DNA of 64,000 nucleotides, from NCBI RefSeq assembly GCF_017301735.1, contig NZ_CP071090.1, positions 9,104,001 to 9,168,000 on the forward strand, in the 5' to 3' direction. This DNA comes from Pyxidicoccus parkwaysis (GTDB taxonomy: Bacteria > Myxococcota > Myxococcia > Myxococcales > Myxococcaceae). The position numbers and the translations under genes are program-made. This document shows, one piece after another, positions 1 to 13,436 of this stretch (within the stretch, counting starts at the first letter, position 1; every line of letters starts with the position of its first letter). The notes beneath the pieces were generated by a model, which saw only the letters and a program-made list of their open reading frames with translations, was not told the origin of the DNA and searched no databases.

Positions 1-450
1 CTCCACCGCGGCGACGAGGTCCTCCATGGCGAAGGGCTTGTTGAGCACACACGCGGCGCCGAGCTCCTTCGCCTCCGCATGGAGCTGCGCGTCGCCAAAG
101 GCGGTGATGAGGATGACGGGCGTGGTCCACCCCTCGCGCCGCAGCCGGGCGAGCACCTCCAGGCCCGAGTAGCCCGGCATGCGCACGTCGGTGACGATGA
201 GGTCCGGCACCTGCGTCTGCGGCGCCAGCAGGCCGTCCACAATGGCCTGCACCAGGCGCGGCCCGTCGGACGCGTCCACCACCTCATAGCCCCGGCGCAT
301 CAACGCGCGCCGCAGCAGCACGCGCATCTCCGCCTGGTCCTCCGCCACCAGGATGCGGGGCGCCGTGCGCCCGTCCGCCCACTCCCGGGTCGAGCCAGGC
401 CGCGCCCTCGATGGCGCCTGCTCATCCATGTTGTCTTCCGGCCCCATCAT
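1..450 (-). CDS. Response regulator receiver protein, 3' end outside the window
   Basis: The visible 150 codons encode a CheY-like receiver domain. After a polar N-terminal segment of about 30 residues the protein reads RILVAEDQAEMR (acidic pocket), then DLIVTDVRMPG with the phospho-acceptor Asp, then VILITAFGD (conserved Thr/Ser region) and LNKPFAMEDL (conserved Lys). The start at 450 is preceded by AAGGAG with 9-nt spacing; an in-frame ATG at 429 is an alternative. Because the frame is still open at base 1, an output domain (for example a sigma-54 activator or DNA-binding domain) could follow, or it may be a stand-alone receiver. No partner kinase is visible on this side. The receiver assignment is firm; the output is unknown. 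Confidence 0.85.
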   Translation of the reverse strand, partial: MMGPEDNMDEQAPSRARPGSTREWADGRTAPRILVAEDQAEMRVLLRRALMRRGYEVVDASDGPRLVQAIVDGLLAPQTQVPDLIVTDVRMPGYSGLEVLARLRREGWTTPVILITAFGDAQLHAEAKELGAACVLNKPFAMEDLVAAVE

Positions 451-867
451 CAATGTCGGCTCCTTGGGAATAGGTGGGCCTTGAAGACAGAGCATTCGCC
501 ATGCCACGCGCGTCCCCAGGGAGTGGGGCGAGATTCCACGCGGAGAAATGCCCCGGCCGGGGCACTTTGCCCCGTGGCATCACGCCCCATCCGAGCGTCC
601 GTGCGCGCGTAACCCAATGAAGACACGCGGCATCTGGGCTTGGCCCGGTGCCTGCAATGAGTCGCGGCATCGGTTCGGACGTGGGGCTTCGTGAGCGAGG
701 CTCCATGCACCTGATGGCCGTCGCGGGGAGTCGGGGGACGCCTCGCGCGCGGTCATGGCGTCCACCCCTCCAGGTGAGGCCACGCAGCGCGTCCGCTCCA
801 CGTCCGAACCGAGGTTTCCCACCCCAATTCCGGCCGGAAGTGTCCCGGCCCTCATGGAGAACGAACG
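451..867. other. Intergenic region between divergent genes
   Basis: This 417-bp gap separates the divergent response regulator and the htrA-like gene, so it should hold both promoters. Both strands have long open frames here, but they are Arg/Pro/Ser-rich shadows without ribosome sites. I searched by eye for a sigma-54 element (TGGCAC-N5-TTGC) and for strong sigma-70 hexamers and saw none I would defend. Confidence 0.5.
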
Positions 868-2388
868 ATGCCCTGCTCGCTCCCGACCCGTCGACTCCTC
901 GGTGCCCTCGCTCTTCTTCCCGCGGCGACGTTTGGTGCCGCCTGCGGCCAGGCACTGGGCTCGCAAACCTCCTCCGCGCCCACGGCCGCGCTCTCCGCGC
1001 CCGCGCCCACGCAGGCAGCCTCCACGCCCACCGCGTCTCCCAACGTGCCCGTGCAGCAGGCGCTCTACAGCCCCGCGGCGTCCGGCGCGCCAGGCACGCT
1101 GACGTCACTGGCGCCGCTGGTGGACGCGGTGAAGGGCGCCGTCGTCAACGTGGAGGTGACGCAGAAGCCCCGCCGCGTATCCAACATGCAGGGCCTGCCG
1201 CCCGGCATGGCGGAGCGCTTCGGCCTGCCGCCCGGCATGGGCTTCGAGGGCCAGACGCCGGCGCGCCAGGGCGCGGGCTCCGGCTTCGTCATCGACGCGA
1301 GTGGCATCGTCCTCACCAACAACCACGTGGTGGAGGACGCGGACGTGGTGCGCGTGAAGCTGGATGACGGCCGCGCCTTCGACGCGGAGGTGCTCGGAAG
1401 AGATCCGCTCACCGACGTGGCGCTCATCAGGCTCAAGGGCGCGCCGGACAAGCTGCCCTCCGTGCCGCTGGGTGACTCGGATGCGCTGCGCGTGGGCGAC
1501 GCGGTGATGGCCATTGGCAACCCGTTCGGACTCGCGTCCAGCGTGAGCGCGGGCATCCTCTCCGCGAGGGCGCGCGACATCCACGCCGGCCCCTACGACG
1601 ACTTCCTCCAGACGGACGCGGCCATCAACCCCGGCAACTCCGGCGGGCCGCTCTTCAACATGAAGGGTGAAGTCGTGGGCATGAACACGGCCATCATCGG
1701 CGGGGCCACGGGCATCGGCTTCGCGGTGCCCAGCAACCTCATCCGCACCCTGCTGCCGCAGCTCCAGGAGACGGGCGCGGTGCGGCGCGGCTGGCTGGGC
1801 CTGTCCATCCAGGACCTCACGCCGGACATCGCGAAGGCGCTGGGCGTGCAGGCGACGAAGGGCGCGGTGGTGGCTGGCGTCAGCCGCGGCGGCCCCGGCG
1901 CGCGCGGCGGCCTGCGCGAGGAGGACGTCATCACCGCGGTGGACGGCAAGCCGGTGGACACGGCCGGCGCCCTCACGCGCGCGGTGGCCATGCTCCGGCC
2001 GGACAGCAAGGTGAAGCTGGACCTGTTGCGCGGCGGCAAGCCGACGACGGTGGACGTGACGCTGGGCACGCGTCCGGCCATGCAGGGTGAGGAGGAAGTG
2101 CAGCCGCGCAACGGCACCTCGGCGCAGCGCCAGCGCATCGGCGTGCAGCTGGCGGACACGGAGAACGGCCCGCAGGTGATGGCGGTGGAGCCCGGCAGCC
2201 CCGCGGACAAGGGCGGCCTCGTGCCCGGCATGATTCTGGTGCAGGTGGGAGACGCGAAGGTCTCCAACGCCACGGAGGCCGTGCAGGCCTTCTCCTCCGC
2301 GAAGCCCGGCGCCGCGCTGCTGTTGCGCGTGCGCGCGCCCAACTCCGACACCGCCCTGCTGCGCGCGGTGGAAGTGCCGCAGCGCTGA
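868..2388 (+). CDS. HtrA/DegP-like periplasmic serine protease with two PDZ domains
   Basis: This 506-residue protein has the trypsin-like HtrA core followed by two PDZ domains. The N-terminus has a Sec signal with a Cys at residue 26 in a lipobox-like FGAAC context, so it may be a lipoprotein or simply exported. The catalytic triad is visible: His153 (TNNHVVED), Asp183 (PLTDVALI) and Ser258 (NPGNSGGP). PDZ1 spans roughly residues 305-400 and PDZ2 roughly 420-500. A Pro/Met-rich insert around residues 105-130 corresponds to the LA-loop region of Deg proteases. The family degrades or refolds misfolded envelope proteins. The gene is monocistronic, with a long GC-rich hairpin downstream. The exact substrate is unknown. 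Confidence 0.92.
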   Translation: MPCSLPTRRLLGALALLPAATFGAACGQALGSQTSSAPTAALSAPAPTQAASTPTASPNVPVQQALYSPAASGAPGTLTSLAPLVDAVKGAVVNVEVTQKPRRVSNMQGLPPGMAERFGLPPGMGFEGQTPARQGAGSGFVIDASGIVLTNNHVVEDADVVRVKLDDGRAFDAEVLGRDPLTDVALIRLKGAPDKLPSVPLGDSDALRVGDAVMAIGNPFGLASSVSAGILSARARDIHAGPYDDFLQTDAAINPGNSGGPLFNMKGEVVGMNTAIIGGATGIGFAVPSNLIRTLLPQLQETGAVRRGWLGLSIQDLTPDIAKALGVQATKGAVVAGVSRGGPGARGGLREEDVITAVDGKPVDTAGALTRAVAMLRPDSKVKLDLLRGGKPTTVDVTLGTRPAMQGEEEVQPRNGTSAQRQRIGVQLADTENGPQVMAVEPGSPADKGGLVPGMILVQVGDAKVSNATEAVQAFSSAKPGAALLLRVRAPNSDTALLRAVEVPQR

Positions 2389-2395
2389 GGCACCA

Positions 2396-2451
2396 GGGCT
2401 CGCAGCCCGCTCGAACGCTGACGAATCCGGCACCGGGCGAGCTGCGAGCCC
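2396..2451. terminator. Long-stem hairpin between convergent genes
   Basis: A perfect 11-bp inverted repeat, GGGCTCGCAGC at 2396-2406 and GCTGCGAGCCC at 2441-2451, encloses a 34-nt loop. It lies 8 nt after the htrA-like stop and between two convergent genes. There is no T-run, so it may act as a GC-rich bidirectional terminator or 3'-end stabiliser. Confidence 0.45.
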
Positions 2452-2520
2452 CCACCCTGTCGTCACAATGCCTGGCAGTCCAGCCAGGCAAGCACGACCG
2501 GGTAGAAGGTTGCTCCGGTC

Positions 2521-3294
2521 TCACCGCACATCGAGGAGCAGGCAGGAAGGCGCGTCATGTCCAGGGGTCGCAAAGAACTGGAAGGGCATGACTCGGGGCA
2601 GCGCGCCGAAAGCCTCATCCCCGACAGCCCGCTGCAATGCCATCCGGGCACATTGAAGTGAACGTACGACCAGCAGCTTCTTGAGAGGGACGTAGGCGTC
2701 CGCGCGACGACGGATTTCCTCATCCTCGGCAAGCTCGAGCAATGCATCTCCGAGCGCCCCCAGCTCGAAGCCACCGCAGCTATCAAAGTTCGTTGCGCCG
2801 AAATCCAGCTGATTGTCCGACTCCGTCTCCGAGTAGCTGTGGTGGATGGCCCCTTCGCCCCACACCGTTTGAGGCACATAGGGATGCACTTCGGCCCCTG
2901 CCCAGTAGAAACGGATGGCTGACAACGGGCGAATCCTCGCCACGCGCCCACCGGCGCGCTCCTCCCAGATGTACGCCTCCGGTTTGAGATGGCGAGGCTG
3001 GCAGTACATGCGGAAGCTCCGCACCAACTGACTGGCCATCGTCGTGACGAGGTCCTCATCCAGGTCCTGAGCGACCAATACCTGCTCACGCACTCGCTCG
3101 AAGCTCTCGCTGCGCTGCACCTGCTCGAGCAACCGGGTGGCGGACCCCTGAAGGTCCCTCAATTCAACATCACCCCACATCAGCGCCGTCCTTCCTTCGA
3201 GGAGTGTAAGCGCGGCCCCTGGCATGGGGACTGTACGGGCGTGCGCGCTGAAGTAACGACGGAAAAGCCTGCTACCTTCGAAGTCCCTACCCAT
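2521..3294 (-). CDS. Hypothetical protein, 257 residues
   Basis: I do not recognise this family. The protein is soluble, acidic, rich in aromatic residues (FYWAGAEVHPYVPQTVWGEG; SETESDNQLDFGATNF) and Leu/Ala-rich near the C-terminus, with no signal peptide or membrane span. Real coding is supported by balanced composition and by codon use that is less GC-extreme than the neighbours, while the opposite strand here gives only low-quality peptides. The start at 3294 (MGRDFEGS) is tentative; MPGAALTLLEG further downstream is an alternative. The style resembles the orphan, immunity-like proteins scattered in myxobacterial genomes, but that is only an impression. It is convergent with the protease gene and divergent from the kinase at 3373. 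Confidence 0.7.
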   Translation of the reverse strand: MGRDFEGSRLFRRYFSAHARTVPMPGAALTLLEGRTALMWGDVELRDLQGSATRLLEQVQRSESFERVREQVLVAQDLDEDLVTTMASQLVRSFRMYCQPRHLKPEAYIWEERAGGRVARIRPLSAIRFYWAGAEVHPYVPQTVWGEGAIHHSYSETESDNQLDFGATNFDSCGGFELGALGDALLELAEDEEIRRRADAYVPLKKLLVVRSLQCARMALQRAVGDEAFGALPRVMPFQFFATPGHDAPSCLLLDVR

Positions 3295-3372
3295 GTCCTG
3301 GGCGGAGACGACCCACCGGGTCAGCTCGCGTCCGTCCGCCCGATTCTGAAACGGCGTGGCACCTGACGTAGA

Positions 3373-7404
<4,032 letters not shown>

Positions 7405-7444
7405 AGCCCGGCGTCCTCCACTCGCGGGAGCACACCAGGGCGAC

Positions 7445-9247
7445 TCACCCCTGCGACATGAGGCCCAGCGCCATCAGCGCGGCGATGAGCACGCCCGTCA
7501 GGGACTCACCGGCGATGGCGCCCGCGCCCAGCGGCGCCGTGTTGCGGTCCGTCGCGTCCGGCCAGCGCCTGCGCGCCAGCGCCATGCCCACCGAGCCCAG
7601 GAAGATGGACACCGCGTAGAAGGCCGGGAGGATGAAGCCGATGCCCATGGCCAGCGGCAGCGGCAGCCACTTCGCCGCGCGGCTCCTCGCCGCCAGCGTC
7701 AGCCCCGCGCCCACCGCCGCCGCCACGCCCGCGGCGAGGCCGGCGTAGGGGGGCATTCCGTCCAGGCCGCGCACGGCCAGCTCCGCCACGGCGCGGAACT
7801 GGGTGGCGAACGGCGCCGGCAGCGCCTGCGAGCCCAGCCCGTACGCCTTCGCCAGCAGCAGGTACGCCGGCACCGCGACGAGCGAGCCCGCGAGCACACC
7901 CACCAACTGCGCCACGAGCTGCCGGCGCGGCGTGGCCCCCAGCAGGTGCCCCGACTTGAGCGACCACATGCTGACGCCCGTCTGCGCCACCGCGCCCGAC
8001 GTCACCGCGCCCGACGTCACGTTGGGCGCCAGCGCTCCGGGCAACAGCAGGCCGAACACCACCTGCGTAATCTGGCCCATCTGCGACACCGGAGACACGT
8101 CCGTTTGCCCCGCGCCGCGCGCGCACACCGCACACAGCGGCAGCACCAGCACGAGCGCCAGCAGCATGTACGGCACGCTCAACCCGAAGAGCGCCGAGCC
8201 CAGCCCCACCGCCAGCGCGCACGCGGCCAGCCCCGCGCCCAGCGCCCAGCGAGGCAGCGCGTCCGCGCGCCCCAGCGAGCGCACGTCCCTCGCGGCCTTG
8301 AGGAAGTCGCGTGCCTGCACACCCAGCGCCGCCAGGGCCGAGCCCACCAGCAGCCCCACGCCCGGCCACATCACCCACGTGCCGAGGTCCCCCTCGTAGC
8401 CATGCGCCTTCAGCAGGCCCGAGCCCCCGAGCCACGGCGCCAGCACGCCCCACCCCACCACCGCCCCGGCCAGCATGCTCACGCCCAGGCGCAGGCCCGT
8501 CATCATCCCAATCGCCAGCAGCATGGGACTCCAGCCGATGCCCCACGTCAGGTTGGCCGCGGGCACGCCGCCCAGCGAGCCCGGCAGCGCCGTCATCCCC
8601 GGCAGCACCTTGAACGCGTCGCGCAGCGCCGTGACTGTCACGGACAGGCTGGCCACCACCGCCAGCGGCCAGCGACGCCGTCCACTGAAGACCTCGGGTT
8701 GCGCGGACGCATGCATCGCGGTGATGAGCTCCGCGGTGGCGATGCCGGTGGGAAACGGCAGCGCCTCCTCCACCACCAGCCGGCGGCGCAGCACGTGCGC
8801 GGCCAGCACGCCCAGCGTGCCCAGCGCCACGCTCCACGCCACCACGCCCCAGCCGGGCACCTCGAGGCCCAGAAGGCTCAGCGCCGGCAGCGCGCCCAAC
8901 AGGCCCGCCGCCGCCGGCATGGCGCCCACCGCGGACGCGGCCGTCTGCGTGACGTTGTTCTCCAGCGGCGTGTACGGCGAGCCCCGGCGGCGGGACACCG
9001 TGGCCAGCGCGCTGAAGCCCAGCACCGCCGCGGTGAGGGAGCCGCTCTCCCACCAGCCCGTCTTCAGCCCCATGTACACGTTGGTGACGGCCAGCATCCC
9101 TCCAATGAGCAGCCCCACGCCCAGCGCGCGCACCGTCAGCTCCCGGGGCGCGTCGGATGTGCCGGCCACGGCCGACAGCCTCGGCCGCGCCTCGGCCAGC
9201 GGCTGCTGCTCGGAAGAGGAGAGCCCGGAAGAGGCCGGAGGGCTCAT
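7445..9247 (-). CDS. OPT-family oligopeptide transporter
   Basis: This 600-residue polytopic inner-membrane protein of the OPT superfamily has an N-terminal cytoplasmic tail of about 30 residues and then many hydrophobic helices. It has the family's characteristic GLLIGGMLAVTNVYMGLKTGWW near the first helix and PYTPLENNVTQTAASAVGAM in the next segment. The family imports oligopeptides or metal-chelate complexes using the proton gradient; the substrate cannot be read from the sequence. Its ATG overlaps the stop of the upstream FHA/histidine kinase gene in the four bases at 9244-9247 (ATGA), so the two are translationally coupled. It is convergent with the kinase-TPR gene. Confidence 0.88.
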   Translation of the reverse strand: MSPPASSGLSSSEQQPLAEARPRLSAVAGTSDAPRELTVRALGVGLLIGGMLAVTNVYMGLKTGWWESGSLTAAVLGFSALATVSRRRGSPYTPLENNVTQTAASAVGAMPAAAGLLGALPALSLLGLEVPGWGVVAWSVALGTLGVLAAHVLRRRLVVEEALPFPTGIATAELITAMHASAQPEVFSGRRRWPLAVVASLSVTVTALRDAFKVLPGMTALPGSLGGVPAANLTWGIGWSPMLLAIGMMTGLRLGVSMLAGAVVGWGVLAPWLGGSGLLKAHGYEGDLGTWVMWPGVGLLVGSALAALGVQARDFLKAARDVRSLGRADALPRWALGAGLAACALAVGLGSALFGLSVPYMLLALVLVLPLCAVCARGAGQTDVSPVSQMGQITQVVFGLLLPGALAPNVTSGAVTSGAVAQTGVSMWSLKSGHLLGATPRRQLVAQLVGVLAGSLVAVPAYLLLAKAYGLGSQALPAPFATQFRAVAELAVRGLDGMPPYAGLAAGVAAAVGAGLTLAARSRAAKWLPLPLAMGIGFILPAFYAVSIFLGSVGMALARRRWPDATDRNTAPLGAGAIAGESLTGVLIAALMALGLMSQG

Positions 9248-11505
9248 CGCGCCGCCTCGGCGGAGCGGCCCACCAGCTCACGCAGCTGCGTGAGGTCCAG
9301 CGGCTTGGAAATCTTGAGGTTCGGCACGTCGCGCAGGAAGGACACCGTGCGCGGGGTGAAGGCACCGCCCGTCATGAACACCATGCGTCCTGCCTGCTCC
9401 GGGGCGCAGCGGCCCAGCTCGTTGTACAGGTCCATGCCCGTCATGCCGGGCATCATCACGTCACACAAAATGAGGTCGAACCGGCTGCCCTCGCTCACCA
9501 GCCGCAGCGCCGCCTGTGCGCTGTTGGCCGTGGCCACTTCATGGTCCGCCGCCAGCGAGCGCTGCAGCGCCAGCGTCACGTTGGGCTCGTCGTCCACGAC
9601 CAGAATCTTCGCCCGCGCGTTGGTCTGCACCGCCGCGGCCAGGCGTGGCAGCACCTCCAGCTCGCGCGTGGCGGCGCGCAGCACCACGCGGAAGGTGCTG
9701 CCCCGGCCGGGCTCGCTCTCCGCCTGGATGGAGCCGCCCATGGACTCGATGATGCCGTGGCAGATGGACAACCCCAGCCCCGTGCCCACGCCCACCGGCT
9801 TGGTGGTGAAGAACGGGTCGAAGATGCGGCCCAGCACGTCCGCCGTCATGCCCACGCCGGTGTCGCGCACCTCCACCATCACCTGCCCGCGCTCCTCGGA
9901 GCGGATGACGACGCGAATCTCGTGCTCGTGCGCGCGCGGGCCGTCCTCCGGAATGGCCTGCGCCGCGTTGAGCAGCAGGTTGAGGAACACCTGGCACAGC
10001 CGGGACTCGCTCGCCTCCACCGGCGGCACCGGCTCGAACTCCGTCACCAGCCGCGCGCGGTGGCGCACGACGTTGTCCGCCATCTTGCACGCCAGCTCCA
10101 CCGCCCGGCGTACGTCCACCGGCAAGAGCCGCGACTCCTGCTCGCCGCGCGCGAAGACCTTCAAGTCGCGCACAATCGTGGCGATGCGCTCGGCGCCCTC
10201 CGTCGTCTCGCGCACCAGCTGCTGCAGCGAAGCGACGGGCGCCGCGGGGGCCAGGTGCTCCAGCCGGTCCAACCCCTCGCGGATGAGGTGCAGGTTGACG
10301 AGCATGTAGGCCAGCGGGTTGTTGATTTCGTGCGCCACGCCCGCGCCCAGCGTGCCCACCGACGCCAGCCGGTCCGCCACGACGAGGTGCGCCTGGAGCT
10401 GCTTACGCTCCGTCGTGTCGCGGTGGACCATGATGTTGGCAATCGCGCGGCCCTCGCTGTCGCGCAGCGGCACCACCACGGACTCGCACCACCACGTGGT
10501 GCCGTCCCTCTTGCGGAACTCCAGCTCCCCGCTCCAGCGCCCCTGCTTCTCCAGCGCGGTGAGCACCTGCGCGGTGGTGCGGTCCGGCTCCTCCGGGCGC
10601 AGCACGCTGAAGAGCGTCTGCCCCTGCGCCTCGGACTTGTTGCGGCCGAACATGCGCTCCGCGCTGGAGTTCCAGTCGATGATGCCGCCGCTCAAGTCCG
10701 TAATCACCACGCCGTCGTAGATGCTCTCGAAGATGAGCGACTGGCGCTGCAGCTCCTGCTCGGCCTGCTTGCGCGCGGTGATGTCCATCACCGTGCCCGT
10801 CACCCGCGCGGGCGTTCCGGACGCGTCGCACAGCACGTCGCCCTTGCACGAAATCCAGCGCCATCCACTGCCCTGCGGTTCGATGCGGTATTCCACATCC
10901 ACCTGCGTCTTCTTCTCCAGCGCCGTGCGCAGCACCTCGAGCACGCGGGGCAGGTCCACCGGGTGCACCACCTCGTCCAGGCCCATGGCCCGGCCGGACA
11001 GCTTGCCCACGGCCAGGCCCAATAGCCGGTCCACCTGCTCGCTCCACGTCACCCGGCCGCTCTGCGCGTTCCAGTCCCAGATGCCCACGCGCGCGGCGGA
11101 GAGCGCCTGGCGCAACTGCTCCTCGCGCTGCTCCAGCACCTCGCGCTTGGAGAAGCGGAACACGGTGACGGTGCCGATCTGCAGCCGGTCGCCTTCCTGA
11201 AGCTCTGCGGTGGTGACGGGAACGCCGTTGAGCAGCGTGCCGTTGGTGGACTCCAAATCCGTGACGTGGCAGGCGCCATCGTCGGTGCGGATGATGCGCG
11301 CGTGCTTGCGCGACACGCCGTGGTCGTCGATGCGCACCGTGGCCTCGGAGCCGCGGCCGATGACGTGCTCGCCGGGCTCCAGCCGGTACGCCTTGCCGAT
11401 GGCCGCGGGCGTGGTGGTGCTGATGAGGATGAGGCAGGCACCGGTGGAAGACGGTGGAGCCAAGGCAAGGCCTGCACACGTCGTGAGGTCGTCCAGCGTC
11501 GTCAT
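9244..11505 (-). CDS. Hybrid sensor histidine kinase: FHA - PAS - PAS - HisKA - HATPase - receiver
   Basis: This 753-residue soluble hybrid kinase begins with an FHA phosphothreonine-binding domain (about residues 40-110) that keeps the binding residues Arg51, Ser65, His68 and Asn88 (GRGSE, VSRKHARI, STNGT). Two PAS domains follow, at about 120-245 and 250-370. The HisKA domain has the phospho-acceptor motif GVAHEINNPLAYM, and the ATPase shows NLLLNAAQAI, DTGVGM, FDPFFTTKP and GTGLGLSI. A C-terminal receiver has ILVVDDEP, the acceptor Asp in LCDVMMPG, and KPLD. The start at 11505 follows GGGGGAG. It is divergent from a Ser/Thr kinase, a natural candidate to create a pThr ligand for the FHA domain (inference). 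Confidence 0.9.
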   Translation of the reverse strand: MTTLDDLTTCAGLALAPPSSTGACLILISTTTPAAIGKAYRLEPGEHVIGRGSEATVRIDDHGVSRKHARIIRTDDGACHVTDLESTNGTLLNGVPVTTAELQEGDRLQIGTVTVFRFSKREVLEQREEQLRQALSAARVGIWDWNAQSGRVTWSEQVDRLLGLAVGKLSGRAMGLDEVVHPVDLPRVLEVLRTALEKKTQVDVEYRIEPQGSGWRWISCKGDVLCDASGTPARVTGTVMDITARKQAEQELQRQSLIFESIYDGVVITDLSGGIIDWNSSAERMFGRNKSEAQGQTLFSVLRPEEPDRTTAQVLTALEKQGRWSGELEFRKRDGTTWWCESVVVPLRDSEGRAIANIMVHRDTTERKQLQAHLVVADRLASVGTLGAGVAHEINNPLAYMLVNLHLIREGLDRLEHLAPAAPVASLQQLVRETTEGAERIATIVRDLKVFARGEQESRLLPVDVRRAVELACKMADNVVRHRARLVTEFEPVPPVEASESRLCQVFLNLLLNAAQAIPEDGPRAHEHEIRVVIRSEERGQVMVEVRDTGVGMTADVLGRIFDPFFTTKPVGVGTGLGLSICHGIIESMGGSIQAESEPGRGSTFRVVLRAATRELEVLPRLAAAVQTNARAKILVVDDEPNVTLALQRSLAADHEVATANSAQAALRLVSEGSRFDLILCDVMMPGMTGMDLYNELGRCAPEQAGRMVFMTGGAFTPRTVSFLRDVPNLKISKPLDLTQLRELVGRSAEAAR

Positions 11506-11793
11506 GTCGTCCACTCCCCCCGGCAGCCACATGCGGCCCCAGCCACCTCCTCCAACCCCTGCCGCCGCGCGTGTCGCCACGTCCCGAAATCCAGCAGCCC
11601 CGGGCACTGGCCGTCCAATCCCCGGGGGTGTGGTGGGAAGCCCGAGCATATGACAGCCGACATCCGGCCCGCCGGAAGGGCACCGGGGTGATGGGTGGTG
11701 AACGGACGGCCGATGCCGTTGCATCCTGGCGAGCGTCCGAGGCCCGGGCCGTGCAGCGGGTGCCCGGAGGAATGGTGGTAGTGTTCTCCACCC

Positions 11794-13203
11794 ATGGCGG
11801 CGGACTCCGAGAGCACCTTCCGCATCCAGGCCCGGACGGACCTCGGCGCCTTCGAGCGGGAGCGTGGCGAGACGACCAAGGCCGAGCGCGGGCCCGGAAC
11901 GCTCGCCGGTGAGTATGTCCTCAAGGCGCTGCTGGCCTCGGGAGGACACGGCAGCGTCTACGAGGCCGAGCACCGCATCCTCGGGCGCAGGGCCGCGGTG
12001 AAGGTGCTGCACCCGCACCTGGCGGACCAGGGGGAGATGCTCAAGCGCTTCGTGCGCGAGGCGCGCGTGGTGAACCAGATTCGCCACCCCAACATCGTCG
12101 ACGTGTACGACTTCGGCCTCATGCCGGACGGCAGCCCGTACTACGTCATGGAGCTGCTCACCGGGCGCACGCTGAGCCAGGTCGTCCAGGAGCGCGGCAG
12201 GCTGTCCGCGTCGCGTGCGCTCGCCTACCTGGAGCCGGTGTGCGCGGCGCTGGAGGCGGCGCACAAGGCCGGCGTCGTCCACCGCGACCTGAAGGCCAGC
12301 AACGTCCTCGTCATGGAGGAGGGCGAGCGCCCCCGGGTGAAGCTGCTCGACTTCGGCATCGCCAAGCTCCTCTCCGCGGAGGCGTCGCAGGAGGGGCTCA
12401 CCATCGCCGGCCAGCGGCTGGGCACCGCGCACGCCATGGCGCCCGAGCAGTTCCGCGGCGGCCCCATTGGCCCGCACACGGACATCTACGCGCTGGGCGT
12501 GCTGCTGCACCAATTGCTCACCGGCCGCTACCCCTTCCAGTGCGAGGACCGCATGGAGTTGGAGCGGCTGCACCTGGAGGCGCCCGCGCCGCGCCCCAGC
12601 GCCATTGCGCCCGTGTCCCCGGCGGTGGACGCGGTGGTGCTGCGCTGTCTGGAGAAGGATGCCAGCCGCCGCTACGGCAGCGTGGGCGTCTTCCTCGCCG
12701 CGCTCAGCGAGGCCGCGGAGGAGCCCGTGCAGCCCGCGCGCCGCACGCGGCTGGCGCTCGCCGTCCACTGCGAGGTGGTGCTGGCCTCCACCGCGCAGGA
12801 CGACGACGCCGTGTACGCCGTGCTGGCGGACGTGCTGGACGGGCTGGAGCAGGGCCTGCGCGGCGGCGGCTTCGTCCTCGCGCTCCAGTCCGGCACCACG
12901 CTGCTCGCCGTGCGCCCGCTGGAGAATGGCGCGCCCAGCCCGGAGCGCACCGCGTACCTGCGCGAGGCGGAGAACTCGCTGCGCATCCTCCAGCAGGCCG
13001 CGCAGAAGCTCGCCGACCCCGTGGGCGCCCACGTCCACCTGTGCATCCACCTGGGCCAGGCCGAGACGCGCGGTGACTCCGGTGAGTCCGAAGTCGTCGG
13101 CGGCCCCGTCACCGACGTGGGCGCCTGGCGCCTGCGCGCCGCGGATGGCTTTGCCCTCACGCCGGCTGCCTCACTCGCGCTGGAGTTTCCCGAGCCCGAG
13201 TAA
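11794..13203 (+). CDS. Ser/Thr protein kinase (PknB type) with C-terminal regulatory region
   Basis: This 469-residue protein has a canonical kinase domain at about residues 40-305: glycine loop ASGGHGSVYEA, AAVKVLHP lysine, HRDLKASN catalytic loop, DFGIAKL and AMAPEQF. The HRD motif is intact, unlike in the kinase at 3373. The C-terminal 150 residues (LALAVHCEVVLAST onwards, to PAASLALEF) look like a degenerate regulatory domain; alternating strand/helix pattern and spacing recall a decayed nucleotide-cyclase-like fold, but I am not sure. No membrane span is visible, so it is cytosolic. It is divergent from the FHA histidine kinase with a 288-bp spacer and is followed by a good terminator. 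Confidence 0.88.
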   Translation: MAADSESTFRIQARTDLGAFERERGETTKAERGPGTLAGEYVLKALLASGGHGSVYEAEHRILGRRAAVKVLHPHLADQGEMLKRFVREARVVNQIRHPNIVDVYDFGLMPDGSPYYVMELLTGRTLSQVVQERGRLSASRALAYLEPVCAALEAAHKAGVVHRDLKASNVLVMEEGERPRVKLLDFGIAKLLSAEASQEGLTIAGQRLGTAHAMAPEQFRGGPIGPHTDIYALGVLLHQLLTGRYPFQCEDRMELERLHLEAPAPRPSAIAPVSPAVDAVVLRCLEKDASRRYGSVGVFLAALSEAAEEPVQPARRTRLALAVHCEVVLASTAQDDDAVYAVLADVLDGLEQGLRGGGFVLALQSGTTLLAVRPLENGAPSPERTAYLREAENSLRILQQAAQKLADPVGAHVHLCIHLGQAETRGDSGESEVVGGPVTDVGAWRLRAADGFALTPAASLALEFPEPE

Positions 13204-13233
13204 CACCCGCAATACATGTAAATTACTGAGTCT

Positions 13234-13277
13234 GAGACAACCCGTTTTGCACCTCACACCCCGGGTGTCTCTGTTTT
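13234..13277 (+). terminator. Rho-independent terminator after the kinase gene
   Basis: GAGACAACCCG (13234-13244) pairs with CGGGTGTCTC (13262-13271) with one bulged A, and is followed by TGTTTT at 13272-13277. Position, stem and T-tract all fit a terminator. The surrounding 13204-13380 is visibly AT-richer than the rest of the region. Confidence 0.65.
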
Positions 13278-13436
13278 AACCCAGACGGCAATTATTTGCC
13301 CTGGTCGCATTTCATCTCACCGCATTCCCTCGTCACACTGTCGTCACCTACCAGCACAGCGTTTTTGTTTGTCTTCGCTGGAACTGGTGGGCGCCACGGC
13401 AGCCGGACTTCCGGAGGCCTCAAGCGGGGGGAAGCC

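Noticed and set aside
451..867. Sigma-54 promoter upstream of the HtrA-like gene
   Set aside because: No TGGCAC-N5-TTGC match on either strand.
11506..13050. Extension of the FHA/histidine kinase frame upstream to 13050
   Set aside because: Lies antisense to a clear Ser/Thr kinase gene and has low-quality composition; FHA starts just after 11505, with a ribosome site.
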